Shown piece after piece: positions 18,733 through 28,048 of a stretch of DNA of 64,000 bases; position 1 is the stretch's first letter; every line of letters begins with the position of its first letter. The DNA comes from FEN-1297 sp963843605. Its GTDB lineage: Bacteria > Bacteroidota > Ignavibacteria > Ignavibacteriales > Ignavibacteriaceae. The notes beneath the pieces were generated by a model. The model saw only the letters and a list, made by a program, of their open reading frames with translations. It did not search any database and was not told the origin of the DNA. The position numbers and the translations under genes were made by a program. Location: positions 124,001 to 188,000 of the forward strand of contig CAWJLA010000010.1 of the NCBI GenBank assembly GCA_963843605.1, in the 5' to 3' direction.

Positions 18733-19905
18733 TTATTTTTCCATTATCTTTTTAATATTTCTCAACGCTTGTTTTATTCTCTGTTCGTTTTCAACCATCG
18801 AAATTCTGAGAAATCCTTCCCCGTATTCACCGAATGCTGCGCCGGGTGAAGTAACTACTTCGGCTTTATCGATCAGAAACTTCGAGAATTGTATTGAGCC
18901 CATCGATTTAAATTTTTCCGGAATTGGCGCCCAGACAAACATACTTGCTCTGGGTTTTTTAACAGACCAGCCGATTGCATTTAATCCCTCAACCAATACG
19001 TCGCGTCTCCTGTGATAAATCTCCGAAATGGCAGATGTAACTGAAGCGGGGGAGTCCAATGCAGTGATTGCCGCAACCTGAATCGGAGTGAAGATACCGT
19101 AATCGTAAAAACTTTTTAATTTTGCCAGCGCTCCGCAAATTTGTTTATTACCTACACAAAATCCTACCCGCCACCCGGCCATATTATAGCTTTTGGACAT
19201 CGTAAAGAACTCAACGGCTACATCTTTTGCCCCAGGCACTTGAAGTATAGAAGGAACTTTTGTACCATCAAAAACAATGTCGCTGTACGCCATATCGTGT
19301 ACTATAATCATGTCTGTCTTTTTTGCATAGTCTACAATTTCTTTCAAATAATTAAGATCAACTACAGCAGTAGTTGGATTTGCCGGAAAATTTAGAATTA
19401 GCATTTTGGGACGCGGCCACATATCCCTTTTAATTAGCGACAGGTCGGGAATAAAATCATTCTCCTCTTTTAAAGGAATTGAAATAACGTTAGCACCAGC
19501 AGACGTAACTCCGTAAATGTGAATCGGGTATGTCGGATTCGGCACAAGAACGACGTCTCCTTCGTCCAGTAAAGCCAGACAAAGATGGGAAAGACCTTCT
19601 TTGCTGCCGATAGTTGCAACAGCTTCAGACTCAGGGTCAATATCAACATCAAAATCTCTTTTATATTTGCGCGAAATAGCTTTTAATATCCCTGGTATAC
19701 CCTTTGACCTGGAATAACGATGGGTCTTCGAGTCATCTATGGTCTGTTTAAGTTTATCAATAATGAAACCTGGTGTGGGGCTGTCGGGATTTCCCATGCC
19801 GAGATCTATTATATCTATACCCTGCTGTCTTTTTTGAAGCTTAATTGTGTTTAGTTCGGCAAAAAGATAAGGTGGAAGTCTTTCGAGCCGTTTCGCAAAT
19901 CTCAT
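18733..19905 (-). CDS. Class I/II PLP aminotransferase (AlaC-like)
   Basis: 390 residues with the fold type I landmarks: DLGMGNPDSPTP near the N-terminus, PNPTYPIH, NFPANPTTAV, HDMAYSDIVFDG and the PLP lysine Lys238 in MSKSYNMAGWRVGF. The pattern (MGNPD, HDxAYxD, SKSYNMAGWR) is that of alanine- and LL-diaminopimelate-type aminotransferases such as AlaC. It probably moves the amino group between alanine/glutamate and 2-oxo acids. Forms an operon with the downstream eIF2B-like gene. Confidence 0.88.
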   Translation of the reverse strand: MRFAKRLERLPPYLFAELNTIKLQKRQQGIDIIDLGMGNPDSPTPGFIIDKLKQTIDDSKTHRYSRSKGIPGILKAISRKYKRDFDVDIDPESEAVATIGSKEGLSHLCLALLDEGDVVLVPNPTYPIHIYGVTSAGANVISIPLKEENDFIPDLSLIKRDMWPRPKMLILNFPANPTTAVVDLNYLKEIVDYAKKTDMIIVHDMAYSDIVFDGTKVPSILQVPGAKDVAVEFFTMSKSYNMAGWRVGFCVGNKQICGALAKLKSFYDYGIFTPIQVAAITALDSPASVTSAISEIYHRRRDVLVEGLNAIGWSVKKPRASMFVWAPIPEKFKSMGSIQFSKFLIDKAEVVTSPGAAFGEYGEGFLRISMVENEQRIKQALRNIKKIMEK

Positions 19906-21056
19906 TTTATTCCTATTCGTTGGGTTATTTTATTAAGGCAATTAACAATAATAATAATAGTGACGAATTATTTGTTTTTCAATGCTGTTTTAATATTTAA
20001 TGCGTTAAAATAATAATTTTTTTAATATGCCGCTCTATAGTGTGCATGTATATACATTCCAGTATAAATTTATAGCTATGTAATTTTTATTAAAAAAATA
20101 TTACTATAATGAATAAAGTATTTATTATGTCAATTATTCTAGAGGTAATCCATAATACGACAAAAATTTTAATTAAAAGATTATGATGCAGTTTTGTATG
20201 CTGAATAATCTGAAATAAATAATTTCATCTTTTTAAGAATATGACCAATTTTAGATCTGTGTATGAGATTAATAATTAAGAATTTTTATGAGTATTGTTA
20301 AACCTTTGTAAGTATAAAATTATTTGCCGATGAGTTAAACTTACAATTAAGCCGGACGTCTATGCTATTGAATGCTAGATATAATGCATAACGGATGCTG
20401 CAGATAATATGTTTGTTTTTCATAACCGGCAAAAAATAACATAGTGTATATAACGTGAAATAAAGCATGGTAAGTATATAGAGAATAAGTGGTTTCATGG
20501 GAGTAACTATGCCGTGTACTAGCTATGTTGCCAGAGGCGGTTTAAAAGAAATGATTAATTGATTCTGCATTTGTTTAGCATAATAAAAGTAGGAGCACGT
20601 TTGTTCTTACATAGGTTTCTTTTATGATTGTAATACACTCGCGGAGCATGCCAGATCGGTAATTTTTGATGTTTTCTTGATAGCTTGTTTTTTATCGTTG
20701 AACAAGTCGGATATTAATTTTGTGACTTATTGAATATTTACTTTATAAGTTTTTAATCTATAAACTTCAATTTATCGTGCTCCGCGTGCATATTGATAAT
20801 AAATGACTATGAATTTAATATAAAAAATCTAAAAATGACCGCCTTAAACTTGCCTAATGAATTATCGGATCACGGGAAAATATTTTCGGATTATCGTTGG
20901 GTAGCCGATCATATTTTAATATTTGAATTAAGAATTTCTGCCGGACGGCTTATAAAATATGCATTAATTATTAAACCGTCTTTTGATAATTCTTGTCATA
21001 TCCGGTGAATATGAACTAAAGTAAATTCTATACTATAATTAAAAACGGAGAATAAT
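19906..21056. other. 1.15-kb AT-rich region without a convincing gene
   Basis: The longest untranslated stretch of the window. A 71-residue ORF from a TTG at 20793 (or its inner ATG at 20835) has no recognisable family or ribosome site and is not accepted. A 9-base inverted repeat CGCGGAGCA (20640-20648) / TGCTCCGCG (20778-20786) is the only GC-rich structure. The region may hold a regulatory RNA or decayed genes, but I cannot support a specific call. Confidence 0.4.
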
Positions 21057-21443
21057 ATGAATAAGCGATCATGGAAATTGGCGACTTTTATTTTGATGGT
21101 ATTTGCTGTTTTTTCAATTGATGCGGTGATGATTACGGCGCAGACCAGACGTGAAGTCAAAGAACAAAGGCATAAAGAAAGAGTTGCGTTAAAGGAGCAT
21201 TCGTCATATAGACAGATTATTGTTAATAAAAGAACATACTTTTACCGGGAGGGAATATTTTATGAAAAAAGAAATAAGAACTATTTTGTAATTACTGCAC
21301 CGGCAGGTGCTAGAATTACCGTTTTACCGAGGGGTTATAATATAGTCCGTATTAAGCGAGTACGTTATTATGTATTTAACGGGATTTATTACAGATATAT
21401 TCCTCGTGAAAAAGCATATGAGGTTATAGAGAGACCGCTTTAA
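21057..21443 (+). CDS. Exported small protein, DUF6515-like
   Basis: 128 residues with a signal peptide (hydrophobic 10-27, cleavage around TAQT), a short charged linker, and a C-terminal domain rich in Tyr: FYREGIFYEKRNKNYFVI, APAGARITVLPRGY, YYVFNGIYYRY. This resembles the DUF6515 group of periplasmic proteins in Bacteroidota and Proteobacteria (YYxxGxFY ... PxGxxVxxLPxGY ... YYxxxGxYY). Function unknown. The start is supported by GGAG at 21046-21049. Same strand as the following kinase but 244 bases away. Confidence 0.65.
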   Translation: MNKRSWKLATFILMVFAVFSIDAVMITAQTRREVKEQRHKERVALKEHSSYRQIIVNKRTYFYREGIFYEKRNKNYFVITAPAGARITVLPRGYNIVRIKRVRYYVFNGIYYRYIPREKAYEVIERPL

Positions 21444-21687
21444 AATTGAAATTAGTTTTAATTTTGTTCCGGTGCCTGAAATTGTGCGAATTTGAGGGCA
21501 CTAAAGTTTTTCGATTTTCTCCTTTTAAATTATGGTTGGCCGGATTTGTTGAATTATTGGATTGCAGATGTTATTTTAACCGCTTATAAACCGTGGCTAA
21601 TGTAAAGATAATCGGTACTTTTACGATAATAGATTATAATGAAGAGAGTATGCCGATTACTTTACGGAAGAAATATGGGAGGAATTA

Positions 21688-23229
21688 ATGGATGAGTCTA
21701 TAAATTCGAAAGAAATTTTAGATTCAAACGATTTAAATTATTTTTTCGGGAGAAACAATAATGTTTCTTTTTTACTGGATTCGGTATTAAGCACTTCTTC
21801 GGGCGCCGTTCTTATAGTAAATCTGAAAAATGATATAGTTTATATTAACAAAAAATTTATTGAACTTTGGAACATACCCCATTCGTCAATTGAAAATATT
21901 GAACTGGCTTCTCTGCTTAATCTTATTGCCCCTCAGCTAGAAGGCTTCAGGGAGAACGGCAATAAGTTCATATATTTAGAACTACGCGAGTTTGTAAAAG
22001 GGAAATCAATCCGTCTTAATAATGGTAGAATATTTAATTCATCTTACAATCCTCTTGTCATAAAGGACCAGCATCTGGGGTACATTTGGAGTTTATCCGA
22101 TGAAACTGAACGGATCAGGGAAGAAGAGGATCTTTTAAATGAAAAATATTTACTTCAGTCACTTCTTAATAATATTCCAGATTCGATTTATTTCAAAGAC
22201 ATGAAATCTAATTTTACTCGTATTAATAATGCTCATGCAAGAATACTTGGAGTTAAATTGCCGGAAGACGCCATCGGTAAAAACGATTTTGACTTCTTTG
22301 ATCATGATCATGCTAGTTCCGCTTTTGAGGATGAACAAAAATTACTTAAAGAAGGAAAAGGACTGATCGGGAAAATAGAAAAGATTAGATTAGCAGACGG
22401 CAATTATATGTGGGTTACTGCCACAAAAGAACCGATATATGACGATAAAGGCGAGGTAGTGGGATTAGTTGGAATTTCCAGGAATATTTCAAAAATAAAA
22501 GACAACGAAAAAAAACTCAAAAGTTTTTCCGAAGAATTGAAAAAGTTGAACCGGACTAAAGACCGTCTTTTCTCCATAATTGCTCATGATTTGCGCGGAC
22601 CGTTTAACGCACTGATCGGGCTTTCGGAAATTTTGCTGATGGATTTAGAATCCTTGTCAAAAGAAGAAATTAAAAATGATCTTGAGGAAATATACTCCGT
22701 TATAAAAACGGAATTTCAGCTTCTTGAAAATTTATTGAATTGGTCGCGTGTTGAGAACGGGAATATGAAATATGAACCTGAAAAAATTTCTCTGAAAGAA
22801 AAAGTGGATTTTATTAGGGGATTGCTCGTCAGTAATTTGAAGAATAAAAATATCAAGCTGGAAGCATCCATCGATGATAATGTTTATGTAAATGCGGATC
22901 CCAACATGCTTGTTTCCATTTTACTTAATTTGGTAACGAATGCCGTAAAATTTACTACCGAAGGCGGCAGCATTAATATCAATGCTAAAAAAGATAAAAA
23001 AAATTATGAAATATCCGTTACTGATAACGGTGTAGGAATGGATGAGAGTATTCTTGCCGGGGTATTTGAGGGTATGTACAACTCAACACCCGGTACAAAA
23101 AGCGAGAAGGGAACCGGTTTGGGATTAATGATCTGCAAAGAAATGGTTGAAAGGCAGAAAGGGAAAATTTGGGTTGAAAGCAAAAAAGGGGAAGGAAGCA
23201 GTTTCCATTTTACGGTTCCTGCTGCATAA
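21688..23229 (+). CDS. PAS-domain sensor histidine kinase, cytoplasmic
   Basis: 513 residues with no membrane segment. Two PAS regions: a divergent one at about 20-140 (SGAVLIVNLKNDIVYINK) and a canonical one with PAC at about 150-275 (IPDSIYFKDMKSNFTRIN; YMWVTATKEPIYD). Then the kinase core: HisKA with phospho-acceptor His300 in FSIIAHDLRGP, N box NLVTNAVKF, G1 DNGVGMDE, F box and G2 GTGLGLMICKEMV. It autophosphorylates in response to an intracellular signal and passes the phosphate to a response regulator; none is encoded next to it, so it is an orphan here. GGGAGG before the ATG supports the start. Confidence 0.92.
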   Translation: MDESINSKEILDSNDLNYFFGRNNNVSFLLDSVLSTSSGAVLIVNLKNDIVYINKKFIELWNIPHSSIENIELASLLNLIAPQLEGFRENGNKFIYLELREFVKGKSIRLNNGRIFNSSYNPLVIKDQHLGYIWSLSDETERIREEEDLLNEKYLLQSLLNNIPDSIYFKDMKSNFTRINNAHARILGVKLPEDAIGKNDFDFFDHDHASSAFEDEQKLLKEGKGLIGKIEKIRLADGNYMWVTATKEPIYDDKGEVVGLVGISRNISKIKDNEKKLKSFSEELKKLNRTKDRLFSIIAHDLRGPFNALIGLSEILLMDLESLSKEEIKNDLEEIYSVIKTEFQLLENLLNWSRVENGNMKYEPEKISLKEKVDFIRGLLVSNLKNKNIKLEASIDDNVYVNADPNMLVSILLNLVTNAVKFTTEGGSININAKKDKKNYEISVTDNGVGMDESILAGVFEGMYNSTPGTKSEKGTGLGLMICKEMVERQKGKIWVESKKGEGSSFHFTVPAA

Positions 23230-23285
23230 TAATTAGTATTTTATAGTCAAAGCGGCATTCCGTTGCCTTGGAAAAATTTAAGATT

Positions 23286-25016
23286 TCAGGTGAGTTGTTC
23301 TTCTTCGCGGGCAAGAAAATTTTTAATATCAAATGTTTCGGTGGCAGGCGGAATGATCAGACCGTTAAAATTAGATAAACTCAAATACAAAGCTTCCTTG
23401 TTCGGGAAATCTTTCAAATATAAAATTCTTACTTTTGATCTGTTTTTTACCAGCCAGTTGAGGGATATTTTCATTTTTTCGAGATCTTCTTCATCCGGAA
23501 TATTATTATTGTGAATAGCACAACTGTAAAAATCGTCGAGTGCCTCTTCAAAGAAATCCTTTTTATCGATCGCATATTTTTTAATGAATATTTTTCCCTC
23601 AATCATTAATAAATAGTCCTTACCGAATTTTTCTGAAATTTCAAAAAGTACATTGGCCGAATTAACCGGTTCTGCTAGTAGAGAAGACTTATGAGTCTGC
23701 GAGAGAATCAGATCAATCAGTTCTTTTATTTCTGAAGCTTTTTCATATTTCTGTCTTGCCGAATAATCTTTCATTTTAGTTATTAATCTATTTAGCGCAA
23801 CCTGATTTTTCCCGTAAAGGAAATCATAAACTTTATTTAATTCCTCACCGTAAAGCAAATTGTCTTTATTAATGCAAGGTGCGGTGCATCTTTCTATATC
23901 CGCCAGAAAGCAGGCCTTGCCTTTGTTATAATCACTGTCACTGCACTCCCGTAGAGCAAATGCTTTTGCAACCATTTCAAGCACGGTCTGTGCTTTCTTA
24001 CGGGAAATAAAAAGTCCGAAATAATCGTTGCCGTCGAAATCAAAGTAATTAGTGAGATCAACAAAAGGAAAAGGATGCTCCTTATTTACCTTAAGGAAAT
24101 ACTTATTGCCGTATTGCTTCAAAAGCGTATTGTGTCTGGGATTAATGATTTTAATTAATTCTGCTTCCATGATGAGGGCGGTTAATTCCGAATTAGTTAA
24201 CTCTATTTTTAGTCTGGATGCACCCTTAACAATTTTTTTTGCTTTTCGCGGTGCATTCTGCAAAAAATAGGAACGCAATCTGTTCTTAAGCGACTTTGCC
24301 TTTCCGATATAAATTATCTCGTTTTTCGAATTAAGGAAATAATAAATTCCGGGAGAATCCGGAATAATTGACGCATCTTTAATTAGACTCTTCTTTATTC
24401 GTTTTTCTATCGCGGAAACTTTTGGCGCAGCTTGAAATTCGAGCAGCTGTTTTGTGTTTTTTATTTCATATTTGTTTTTCAATTCTTTAATTAATTTTAT
24501 AAGTAGCTTGGCGGTAGTTTCCGCATCTCCGAGAGCTCTGTGTTCATTTGAATTGTGTAATTTCAAGTACCTGGTAACAGATCCCAATGATTTGCTTTTT
24601 AAATTCGGAAATAAACGTCTTGATAATTTTAATGTACAAAGTCCGGGATTCTTAAATAGATCTTTACCGCAGTACCTGTATTCCTTTCTAAGAAAGCTGC
24701 TGTCGAAGGGGAAATTATGTGCCGTTAGTATTGTGTCCGAAATAAATTCATCTATTTCGTCTGCAACATCACCGAAGAAGGGAGCATCATAAACATCTTC
24801 ACCGGAAATTCCTGTAAGTTGGGTGATAAAATACGGGATTTCTCTTCCCGGATTTATTAAAGAATGAAACTTTTGAGTGATTTTTAAATCGGAGATTTTT
24901 ACCAGACCTATTTCAATTATGCCGTTGTAAGTGGGTGACAACCCTGTGGTCTCAACGTCTATGATACAGAATTCGGCCTTTTCAACCGGTAATTTTGATA
25001 AATCTTCATTTAGCAT
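23286..25016 (-). CDS. DnaQ-type exonuclease fused to UvrC-like GIY-YIG nuclease
   Basis: About 576 residues. The N-terminal DEDDh 3'-5' exonuclease domain (~10-185) shows CIIDVETTGL (Asp20, Glu22), TAHNFPFDSSFLR and HRALGDAETT. From about 215 a GIY-YIG domain follows (GIYYFLNSKNEIIYIGKA), then a UvrC-like middle part with CFLADIERCTAPC and a UvrB-binding-type motif (YEKASEIKELID). This combination is known as the polymerase III epsilon/UvrC-like or Cho-like fusion and is thought to act in DNA repair incision and trimming. The ATG at 25016 is chosen over the TTG at 25046 because it sits close to the domain start; neither has a clear SD. Convergent with the histidine kinase. Confidence 0.85.
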   Translation of the reverse strand: MLNEDLSKLPVEKAEFCIIDVETTGLSPTYNGIIEIGLVKISDLKITQKFHSLINPGREIPYFITQLTGISGEDVYDAPFFGDVADEIDEFISDTILTAHNFPFDSSFLRKEYRYCGKDLFKNPGLCTLKLSRRLFPNLKSKSLGSVTRYLKLHNSNEHRALGDAETTAKLLIKLIKELKNKYEIKNTKQLLEFQAAPKVSAIEKRIKKSLIKDASIIPDSPGIYYFLNSKNEIIYIGKAKSLKNRLRSYFLQNAPRKAKKIVKGASRLKIELTNSELTALIMEAELIKIINPRHNTLLKQYGNKYFLKVNKEHPFPFVDLTNYFDFDGNDYFGLFISRKKAQTVLEMVAKAFALRECSDSDYNKGKACFLADIERCTAPCINKDNLLYGEELNKVYDFLYGKNQVALNRLITKMKDYSARQKYEKASEIKELIDLILSQTHKSSLLAEPVNSANVLFEISEKFGKDYLLMIEGKIFIKKYAIDKKDFFEEALDDFYSCAIHNNNIPDEEDLEKMKISLNWLVKNRSKVRILYLKDFPNKEALYLSLSNFNGLIIPPATETFDIKNFLAREEEQLT

Positions 25017-25327
25017 ATGCAAATCTATTACTAAAATAAAATACAATCAAAGGTTTAATAATTATCTGCAAACAGATTTACAGATAGTAGTTTTGCTAAT
25101 TAGTTATTTATTAAGAACCTAAGTACGAATAATCGGGAGAAAATCAACCTTCTTTAAAACGATTATTATAAATAGAAAATTGATATGCATAGTATTTGAA
25201 GAGAGAAAAAACTGTTACTATCAAAAGAATTTATTATGATATTATTCATATTGATAACCGGCATAACTCCGTTTTCTTTTTATTTACTTCATTTTTAGAT
25301 ATATTGAACGCTCAATTTAGGAATTCT

Positions 25328-26131
25328 ATGTCATCATTAAATTTACTTTTTATAGGCGATATTGTAGGCAAACCGGGTATGGACTTGGTACAGACATGGC
25401 TACCGAGTCTTATTCAAAAATATAAAGCCGATCTTGTAATTGTCAACGGAGAAAATTCGTCCGACGGTAAAGGATGTACCGAAAAAGAAGGTAAAATATT
25501 GCTGGATCTCGGTGTACATGTAATTACCGGCGGAAATCATACCTGGGACAAACACCAATCACAGGATTATATAAAAAAAGAACCCCGAGCATTAAGACCT
25601 TTGAATTATCCGAAGGGAACTTACGGCAACGGTTATTATATAGCGGAAACTAAGAAAGGCAAAGTTGCGGTTATAAATCTTCAAGGTAGAACATTTATGG
25701 CAGATATTGACTGTCCGTTTAGAAGTGCCGATTGGGTTTTATCCAGGATAAAAAACGAAACCAATATGATATTCATAGATTTCCATGCCGAGGCTACTGC
25801 AGAAAAGATTGCTATGATAAATTATCTCGACGGAAAGATCAGTGCCCTGGTGGGTACGCATACTCATATGCAGACAGCCGATGAAAGAATTTTTCCAAAC
25901 GGTTCGGGATATCTAACCGATGCCGGGATGACCGGTCCTTACGATTCGGTTATAGGAATGAAAACACAAGCGGCAATTAACAGGTTTATTTATCAGACTC
26001 CCCAAAAGTATGAAACTGCCGAGGGTGACTCTCATTTGTGCGGTGTATTTTTCAAACTCGATACTGATTCCGGTAAAACAATCGAACTTGAGAGAATAGT
26101 ATTTCCGGAGTTCATTAAAAAGATAGATTAA
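25328..26131 (+). CDS. YmdB family metallophosphoesterase
   Basis: 267 residues. Metal-binding motifs in order: LLFIGDIVGKPG, IVNGENSSDGKG, ITGGNHTWDK, IDFHAEATAEK and VGTHTHMQTAD, as in the YmdB/TIGR00282 family of binuclear phosphodiesterases. Bacillus YmdB hydrolyses 2',3'-cAMP and affects biofilm and RNA turnover. The ATG at 25328 directly precedes the conserved core; the longer frame upstream from a TTG is not conserved-looking. Only four bases separate it from the methyltransferase gene, so they are co-transcribed. Confidence 0.9.
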   Translation: MSSLNLLFIGDIVGKPGMDLVQTWLPSLIQKYKADLVIVNGENSSDGKGCTEKEGKILLDLGVHVITGGNHTWDKHQSQDYIKKEPRALRPLNYPKGTYGNGYYIAETKKGKVAVINLQGRTFMADIDCPFRSADWVLSRIKNETNMIFIDFHAEATAEKIAMINYLDGKISALVGTHTHMQTADERIFPNGSGYLTDAGMTGPYDSVIGMKTQAAINRFIYQTPQKYETAEGDSHLCGVFFKLDTDSGKTIELERIVFPEFIKKID

Positions 26132-26135
26132 AGAT

Positions 26136-27140
26136 ATGCAGAATTTCCCTTTACCGAGAATAGATAACGATAAAGAATTAAGGGAACTACTTGCACCGTA
26201 TTGCAGAATTAAGCCGGGTGAAATTTGGACTGACCCGGCAGGCAAACACAGGATAGGCTGCCTTGATGCGGCCGATTACGGGGCATTAAAAGATCTACTT
26301 GATGGAGAAAAGGCCGTACTTGCAATTCATGATCCTCCCTACAATTTTGTCGCTTTCGAAGAAAGGGATGCCCGGACATTTATCGATTGGTGCAAGCTCT
26401 GGGTTAAAAACAGTTTTAATTTAATGCATGAAAATTCTTCTTTATATGTCTGGCTGGGAGCAGATCAGAACAACCATTTCCAACCTTTTCCCGAATTTAT
26501 TTTAATGATGCGTGATTCCGGTTTTTCTTCGAGAAGTTTAATAACAATGAGAAATCAAAGAGGATACGGAACTCAAAAAAATTGGATGGCTGTCCGTCAG
26601 GAACTGTTGTATTATGTTAAAGGCAGGCCCGTATTCAACGTGAATTCGGAATATACTGATATACCTAAAATACTGCGCGGCTATTATAAAGTGGTGAACG
26701 GCAAACAGACGGAAAATATGGAACGAAGTAAATCGGAATTTATCAGGGCAGGAAATGTATGGATTGATATTCAGCAGGTTTTTTACAGAATGGAGGAAAA
26801 CGTCAACGGCTGCTATGCGCAGAAACCTTTAAAAGCCATCGATAGAATTATTGGAGCAAGCAGCGGTGAAAATGAAATTGTACTAGACTTTTTTTCTCAC
26901 TCGGGTACAACTTTGCTTTCGGCCGAAATATTAAAAAGAAGATGCTATACTATTGATAAAGACCCGGTGTTCTGCGAAATTTCTTTAAGGAGACTTGAAA
27001 ATTTCAGAATCAATAACAAAACCGGCTGGCAAAATTCAAATCCGTTTGAAAACGAAATAGCCGGTGATAAAAAACTTAAGAACTACCTTGCCCGTCTTTA
27101 TAGTGACGATCAAAAAGTAAAATTATTAAACGAAATATAA
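26136..27140 (+). CDS. Orphan DNA methyltransferase (N4-cytosine/N6-adenine, beta class)
   Basis: 334 residues. Catalytic motif IV DPPY at 66-69 precedes the AdoMet-binding motif I (DFFSHSGTT near 251), the order of beta-class amino-methyltransferases; the stretch between, about 110-240, is the likely target recognition part. AAEILKRRCYTIDKDP-type motif X/I neighbourhood is intact. It transfers methyl from AdoMet to the exocyclic amine of A or C in a short DNA site. No restriction endonuclease is adjacent: the neighbours are ymdB-like (4 bases upstream) and folD (25 bases downstream), so it is likely a solitary, possibly epigenetic enzyme. The specificity is not predictable. Confidence 0.85.
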   Translation: MQNFPLPRIDNDKELRELLAPYCRIKPGEIWTDPAGKHRIGCLDAADYGALKDLLDGEKAVLAIHDPPYNFVAFEERDARTFIDWCKLWVKNSFNLMHENSSLYVWLGADQNNHFQPFPEFILMMRDSGFSSRSLITMRNQRGYGTQKNWMAVRQELLYYVKGRPVFNVNSEYTDIPKILRGYYKVVNGKQTENMERSKSEFIRAGNVWIDIQQVFYRMEENVNGCYAQKPLKAIDRIIGASSGENEIVLDFFSHSGTTLLSAEILKRRCYTIDKDPVFCEISLRRLENFRINNKTGWQNSNPFENEIAGDKKLKNYLARLYSDDQKVKLLNEI

Positions 27141-27165
27141 AGTGTTAATTAAATCAGAAAGTAAT

Positions 27166-28047
27166 ATGATGAATATAATCGACGGTAAAAAAACGGCGGC
27201 TGATATTCGTGAAGAATTAAAAAATGAAATAGACAAACTAAAAGCCGCAGGAAAAAACATTCCCGGATTAGTTACTATCCTAGTCGGTAATAATCCGGCG
27301 TCCGAAATTTACGTCCGCAGCAAAGTAAAAGCATGCAGCGAAGTCGGCATGCTGACAAAAGCAGAAAAACTGGATGATACTATTACGGAAGAAGAGTTGT
27401 TAAACCTGGTAGAAAAGTACAACAAGGATAAAGATTTTCACGGGATACTTGTACAACTTCCTTTACCAAAACATATAAATGAAGATAAAGTAATTGAGGC
27501 AATCTCGCCGAAAAAAGATGTTGACGGTTTCCACCCCATAAGTGTTGGCAATCTGGTAATTGGTAAGGATACTTTTGCATCCTGTACTCCTGCCGGTATT
27601 CATGAATTACTGGCTCGATACGGCATAGAGACAAAGGGCAAACATGTTGTTGTGCTTGGTAGAAGCAATATTGTCGGTAAACCTATCGCTAATATAATGC
27701 TTCAGAAAAAAGAAGGTGCTAACTCGGTTGTTACGATATGCCATTCTGCCGCGGTAGATCTTTCTTATTATACTAAACAGGCCGACATACTTATCGCGGC
27801 AATCGGCAAAGCCGAATTTGTCAAAGCAGATATGGTGAAAGAAGGTGTTGTCATAATTGATGTTGGAATTAACAGAGTTCCCGATTCGACAAAAGCTAAA
27901 GGATACAGGGTCGTCGGCGATGTCGATTATAATGACGTAGCTCCTAAATCATCTTTTATAACTCCGGTTCCGGGGGGAGTGGGACCGATGACTATAGCAA
28001 TGCTTTTAAAAAATACTTTCAAAGCTTATAAAATGTACGGGGAATAA
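27166..28047 (+). CDS. folD: Bifunctional methylenetetrahydrofolate dehydrogenase/cyclohydrolase
   Basis: Interconverts 5,10-methylene-THF, methenyl-THF and 10-formyl-THF for purine and formyl-Met synthesis. The ~293-residue product carries the family signatures EIYVRSKVKACSEVGM with the catalytic Lys, GILVQLPLPKHI, KDVDGFHP and the C-terminal PVPGGVGPMTIAMLL. ATG at 27166 (MMNIIDGKK) is preferred to the GTG at 27142. The stop codon is one base before the deoC start, so the two are coupled. Confidence 0.95.
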   Translation: MMNIIDGKKTAADIREELKNEIDKLKAAGKNIPGLVTILVGNNPASEIYVRSKVKACSEVGMLTKAEKLDDTITEEELLNLVEKYNKDKDFHGILVQLPLPKHINEDKVIEAISPKKDVDGFHPISVGNLVIGKDTFASCTPAGIHELLARYGIETKGKHVVVLGRSNIVGKPIANIMLQKKEGANSVVTICHSAAVDLSYYTKQADILIAAIGKAEFVKADMVKEGVVIIDVGINRVPDSTKAKGYRVVGDVDYNDVAPKSSFITPVPGGVGPMTIAMLLKNTFKAYKMYGE

Positions 28048-28048
28048 A

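Noticed and set aside
20640..20786. Long-range 9-bp inverted repeat as an RNA gene
   Set aside because: A single 9-bp match over 147 bases is too weak without further stems or conservation.
20793..21008. 71-codon ORF from a TTG
   Set aside because: No ribosome site, no recognisable family, AT-rich leader and lack of neighbours in frame; kept only as part of the gene-poor tract.
26136..28047. Restriction-modification or defence island around the methyltransferase
   Set aside because: Flanking genes are a YmdB-type phosphodiesterase and folD; no endonuclease, specificity subunit or helicase is present.
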